7,549 nt of DNA from positions 1-7,549 of the forward strand of contig DAOUTV010000073.1 in assembly GCA_030668505.1 (NCBI GenBank), written 5' to 3'. The stretch is from Desulfobacterales bacterium (GTDB lineage: Bacteria; Desulfobacterota; Desulfobacteria; Desulfobacterales; C00003060). Positions within the stretch are counted from its first letter, which is position 1. Every line of letters starts with the position of its first letter. Shown piece by piece: positions 5,449 through 7,549 of the stretch. The position numbers were made by a program, and so were the translations under genes. The notes below the pieces were generated by a model, which worked only from the letters and a program-made list of their open reading frames with translations, made no database searches and was not told the DNA's origin.

Positions 5449-6093
5449 TCAAGTAGACTTGCGCCCATAATTACACAGGTCACGCAGGGGGCAAGCGGGG
5501 CAGTTTGGCTTGCGAGCTTTGCATAAGGCTCTGCCGTGCCAGATCATCTGATGCGAAAAGTCGATCCAGTTCTTCTTGGGAATCAGGGCCATGAGATCAA
5601 ATTCGATCCTGACCGGATCAACCTCCTTTGTGAGGCCTATTCGCTGAGACAGGCGTTTTACGTGCGTATCGACCACAATTCCGGGGATACCAAAGGCGCT
5701 CCCGAGAATTACATTCGCTGTTTTTCGCCCAATTCCGGGGAGTTGAACCAGGGTCTCCATATTGTCCGGGACCTTGCCGGCGTGTTTTTCCACGAGTGCT
5801 TCACAGCATCCCTTGATGCTCTTTGCCTTGTTTCGATAAAAGCCGGTGGGGCGGACCATCTCCTCCAGTTCGGAAAGGGGTACTTCCACAAAATCTTTTG
5901 CCGTACGCAGTTTCTGAAAGAGGATTTTGGTTACCCGGTTGACCCGTTCATCCGTACACTGGGCCGATAGAATAGTAGCAATCATAAGCTCCAGAGGGTT
6001 TCTGTGGCCCAAAGCGGTCTTGACACCAGGATAGGTACTTTCTAAAATCTCTAAGATTTTCTTGATACGCGATTTTGCGATTTTTTGAACCAT
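5449..6093 (-). CDS. nth: Endonuclease III (DNA glycosylase/AP lyase)
   Basis: A 214-aa bifunctional base-excision repair enzyme that removes oxidised pyrimidines and cleaves at abasic sites. It has the helix-hairpin-helix LPGIGRKTANVIL (118-130) with catalytic K124, and catalytic D142 in VDTHVKR. A C-terminal [4Fe-4S] cluster motif has spacing C-x6-C-x2-C-x5-C (C191, C198, C201, C207). Length and order match E. coli Nth. The start is ATG at 6091-6093, preceded on the - strand by GAGGGG (6102-6107) at 8-nt spacing, a strong ribosome binding site that fixes this start. The 3' end converges on tatD with a 6-nt gap. The start codon lies inside CATG, whose other strand offers an ATG for the divergent gene. 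Confidence 0.97.
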   Translation of the reverse strand: MVQKIAKSRIKKILEILESTYPGVKTALGHRNPLELMIATILSAQCTDERVNRVTKILFQKLRTAKDFVEVPLSELEEMVRPTGFYRNKAKSIKGCCEALVEKHAGKVPDNMETLVQLPGIGRKTANVILGSAFGIPGIVVDTHVKRLSQRIGLTKEVDPVRIEFDLMALIPKKNWIDFSHQMIWHGRALCKARKPNCPACPLRDLCNYGRKST

Positions 6094-6154
6094 GGCTTCT
6101 ACCCCTCAGAAAAAAAAGTCATTTAGCGAAACAGCCCAAAAAACAAGGTCCTCT

Positions 6155-7132
6155 GTGGTTCGCGCCTTGGGTCTTGCCTCTGGCGGGCTAGACAGCATTC
6201 TCTCCGCACTCGTTCTTAAGGACCAAGGGATCGAGGTGGTCTGGGTTAATTTTGAAACCCCTTTTTTCAGCTCAGACAGGGCCCGCCGGGCCGCCCGCAT
6301 GACAGGGATCCCTTTAAGAGTAAAAAACATCACCGGGGTCTATGTAGAGATGCTGAAAAACCCCAACTGCGGCTACGGTTCGAATATGAATCCATGCCTT
6401 GATTGTCACGCCCTGATGCTTGAAATCGCCGGTTCGATCATGACAGAGGAAGGGTTTGATTTTCTTTTCACCGGCGAGGTGTTGGGCCAGCGTCCCATGT
6501 CCCAGACAAGGCCGTCGCTCCGTTACGTTGAAAAAAGATCTGGTTTTGCAGGCCATATCCTGCGCCCATTAAGTGCCAAGCTTCTCCAGCCCACGGTTCC
6601 CGAAGAATGCGGCACTGTGGATCGTGATCGCCTCTTAGACATTACGGGCCGCTCCCGAAAACGGCAAATGAAGCTGGCCGAAGACTTTGGTATCACTGAC
6701 TATCCCGGTCCGGGCGGCGGGTGCCTTCTGACGGATTCCGGCTTTTCGCGAAGGGTTAAGGATCTATTCGATCACCAGAAAGATTACCTTGAGCGAGACT
6801 TTGAGCTCCTCAAGTACGGCCGTCATTTTCGCCTCCATGATAAACACAAGGTGGTTGTGGGCCGCACCAAGGAAGATAACAGACACATCTCAGAACTAAC
6901 AGACCCTAACAAGGACATGAAGCTCCGCATGATGGATGTGCCCGGTCCTACTGTCCTGATCCCTTCCGGTGCCCCTGAAAAAATCGTACATGAGGCGGCG
7001 ACCCTTTGCGCAGCCTATAGCAAGGTCGAAGATGGCCGGCCGGCCCGTGTGTCTGTGAAGGGCACGGGAGGGTCATGGGTCCTCACGGTACGGGGCGGCT
7101 CCCGTGAAAAATTTCACCCTTATCTCATCTAA
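6155..7132 (+). CDS. PP-loop ATPase (ThiI/MnmA-like) fused to NFACT-R-like RNA-binding domain; predicted tRNA thiolation enzyme
   Basis: A 325-aa cytoplasmic protein from GTG 6155. The N-terminal PP-loop SGGLDS (9-14) is the ATP-adenylating motif of 4-thiouridine and 2-thiouridine synthases. Other family landmarks are NPCLDC (79-84, a CxxC), FTGEVLGQRPMSQ (105-117), ILRPLSAKLL and PGPGGGCLLTD with C190. The C-terminal part (about 224-312) has VVVGRTKEDN, DVPGPTVLIP and AATLCAAYSK, the pattern of NFACT-R type RNA-binding domains. The inferred role is sulfur insertion into tRNA or another RNA; the exact position is unknown, and it is neither canonical ThiI (no THUMP domain) nor canonical MnmA. 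The frame is open from ATG 6092 (346 aa), but that start has no Shine-Dalgarno and overlaps the nth start. GTG 6155 has AAGG (6145-6148) 6 nt upstream and gives the short N-terminus usual before SGGLDS. Confidence 0.88.
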   Translation: MVRALGLASGGLDSILSALVLKDQGIEVVWVNFETPFFSSDRARRAARMTGIPLRVKNITGVYVEMLKNPNCGYGSNMNPCLDCHALMLEIAGSIMTEEGFDFLFTGEVLGQRPMSQTRPSLRYVEKRSGFAGHILRPLSAKLLQPTVPEECGTVDRDRLLDITGRSRKRQMKLAEDFGITDYPGPGGGCLLTDSGFSRRVKDLFDHQKDYLERDFELLKYGRHFRLHDKHKVVVGRTKEDNRHISELTDPNKDMKLRMMDVPGPTVLIPSGAPEKIVHEAATLCAAYSKVEDGRPARVSVKGTGGSWVLTVRGGSREKFHPYLI

Positions 7133-7326
7133 ATGGCGTCATCCGGTCTCAACGTCTCCACATGAGACCTGATAGTTCAGCCTGGGTTGAGCGGTTCAAC
7201 GTTCAAAGTTCATAGGTTCAAAGCCTGCCCTGGCGCGACACGCTCGTGAGAGACTATCACGCTCACCAACCAGGTCTGGGCCAGGGGTTGTCAACCCTGA
7301 ACCTTGAACCCTGAACCTGGAACCGA
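7133..7326. other. Convergent spacer with element C and a possible terminator hairpin
   Basis: This 194-nt gap lies between the 3' ends of the PP-loop gene (+) and tsaC/sua5 (-). It begins with a perfect 7-bp stem GGTCTCA (7145-7151)/TGAGACC (7163-7169) with an 11-nt loop, 12 nt after the PP-loop stop. It could end transcription, but there is no T run after it. The rest is the heptad element C. Confidence 0.4.
7193..7324. repeat. Heptad inverted-repeat element C (GGTTCNN units) with nested stems
   Basis: The left arm (7193-7221) has units GGTTCAA, CGTTCAA and AGTTCAT, then, after a one-base slip, GGTTCAA. The right arm, read on the - strand, is four contiguous GGTTCNN heptamers (7324 back to 7297) plus a degenerate fifth (7290-7296). 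Between them are a perfect 7-bp pair CCCTGGC (7228-7234)/GCCAGGG (7280-7286) and a central hairpin CGTGA (7245-7249)/TCACG (7257-7261). The whole can fold as one long nested cruciform or hairpin of about 130 nt. It may also stop convergent transcription. Its heptad differs in sequence from elements A and B, but the architecture is shared. Confidence 0.75.
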
Positions 7327-7549
7327 TCACTTTAGGTTCAGGTCAGGCCCACTTATGATACCCTCCCGCAGGATCTTAGGGGGAGCCACAGTTACGTCCA
7401 CCACGGTGGATCCCTTTCCACCCGCAAGCTTGCCTGCATCCAGCACCAAATCGACTTGATCCTTGATGCAGCTATCTATCTCGGCCACTGTTGTGCAGGC
7501 GCCTTTTCCAGCAAGATTTGCGCTCGTCCCGGTAATGGGGCTTCCAACC
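7327..7549 (-). CDS. Threonylcarbamoyl-AMP synthase (TsaC/Sua5/YrdC family), C-terminal fragment
   Basis: Only the last 73 residues are in the window; the gene runs off the right edge, so its start is not visible. The frame reads on the - strand from the edge to TGA at 7327-7329. It contains SPITGTSANLAG, DLVLDAG, GSTVVDVT and PPKILREGIIS, the conserved C-terminal pattern of the YrdC fold. The enzyme makes L-threonylcarbamoyl-AMP from threonine, bicarbonate and ATP for t6A37 modification of ANN-decoding tRNAs. The protein ends shortly after the YrdC pattern (GPDLNLK), so it is the short TsaC/YrdC form rather than a long Sua5 with an extra C-terminal domain. It is convergent with the PP-loop gene. 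Confidence 0.9.
   Translation of the reverse strand, partial: VGSPITGTSANLAGKGACTTVAEIDSCIKDQVDLVLDAGKLAGGKGSTVVDVTVAPPKILREGIISGPDLNLK

Noticed and set aside
5536..5970. 144-aa + strand open frame opposite nth
   Set aside because: The - strand frame carries the helix-hairpin-helix, catalytic residues and Fe-S cysteines; the + frame has no family signature.
6044..6060. 7-bp hairpin AAAATCT/AGATTTT inside nth
   Set aside because: AT-rich, within coding sequence for an ordinary KILEILE helix, and with a 3-nt loop; likely chance.

Overview
The window looks like an ordinary chromosomal stretch from a Gram-negative bacterium, most likely a deltaproteobacterium (Desulfobacterota-like). This is inferred from the gene repertoire, the moderate GC content and a style of intergenic repeat I associate with such genomes. 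No lineage-decisive marker is present, so the placement is tentative. There is no phage, transposase, CRISPR array or toxin/defence cassette.

Layout, left to right. Two serine tRNA genes (UGA and GCU anticodons) lie in tandem. A repeat-filled spacer of about 270 nt follows, then a REC-GGDEF response regulator (a predicted diguanylate cyclase) on the + strand. Converging on it is mutS2 on the - strand, with a TTG start. A 352-nt divergent spacer holds a second repeat element and a candidate promoter. Next is a two-gene + strand unit: an unrecognised 146-aa protein whose last codons overlap a TatD-family hydrolase by 4 nt. nth (endonuclease III, - strand) converges on tatD with a 6-nt gap. Divergent from nth is a PP-loop ATPase fused to an NFACT-R-like RNA-binding domain, a predicted RNA thiolation enzyme. 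A third repeat element separates it from the 3' end of a convergent tsaC/sua5 gene that runs off the right edge.

Functional themes are DNA maintenance (MutS2, TatD, Nth) and tRNA identity or modification (two tRNA-Ser, the PP-loop thiolase, TsaC/Sua5). The genes sit on alternating strands, so this is proximity rather than one operon.

The most unusual content lies between and at the edges of the genes. Three intergenic elements share one architecture: two inverted arms, each made of about four tandem 7-nt units. Two elements use NNNCGAA units and the third uses GGTTCNN units. A separate 8-nt tandem repeat forms the lysine-rich tail of the unknown protein and supplies part of the tatD ribosome binding site. 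A perfect 13-bp inverted repeat that competes with a smaller hairpin sits just inside the start of the GGDEF gene. I see no convincing entirely new enzymatic system; the heptad elements are the best candidate for something under-described.
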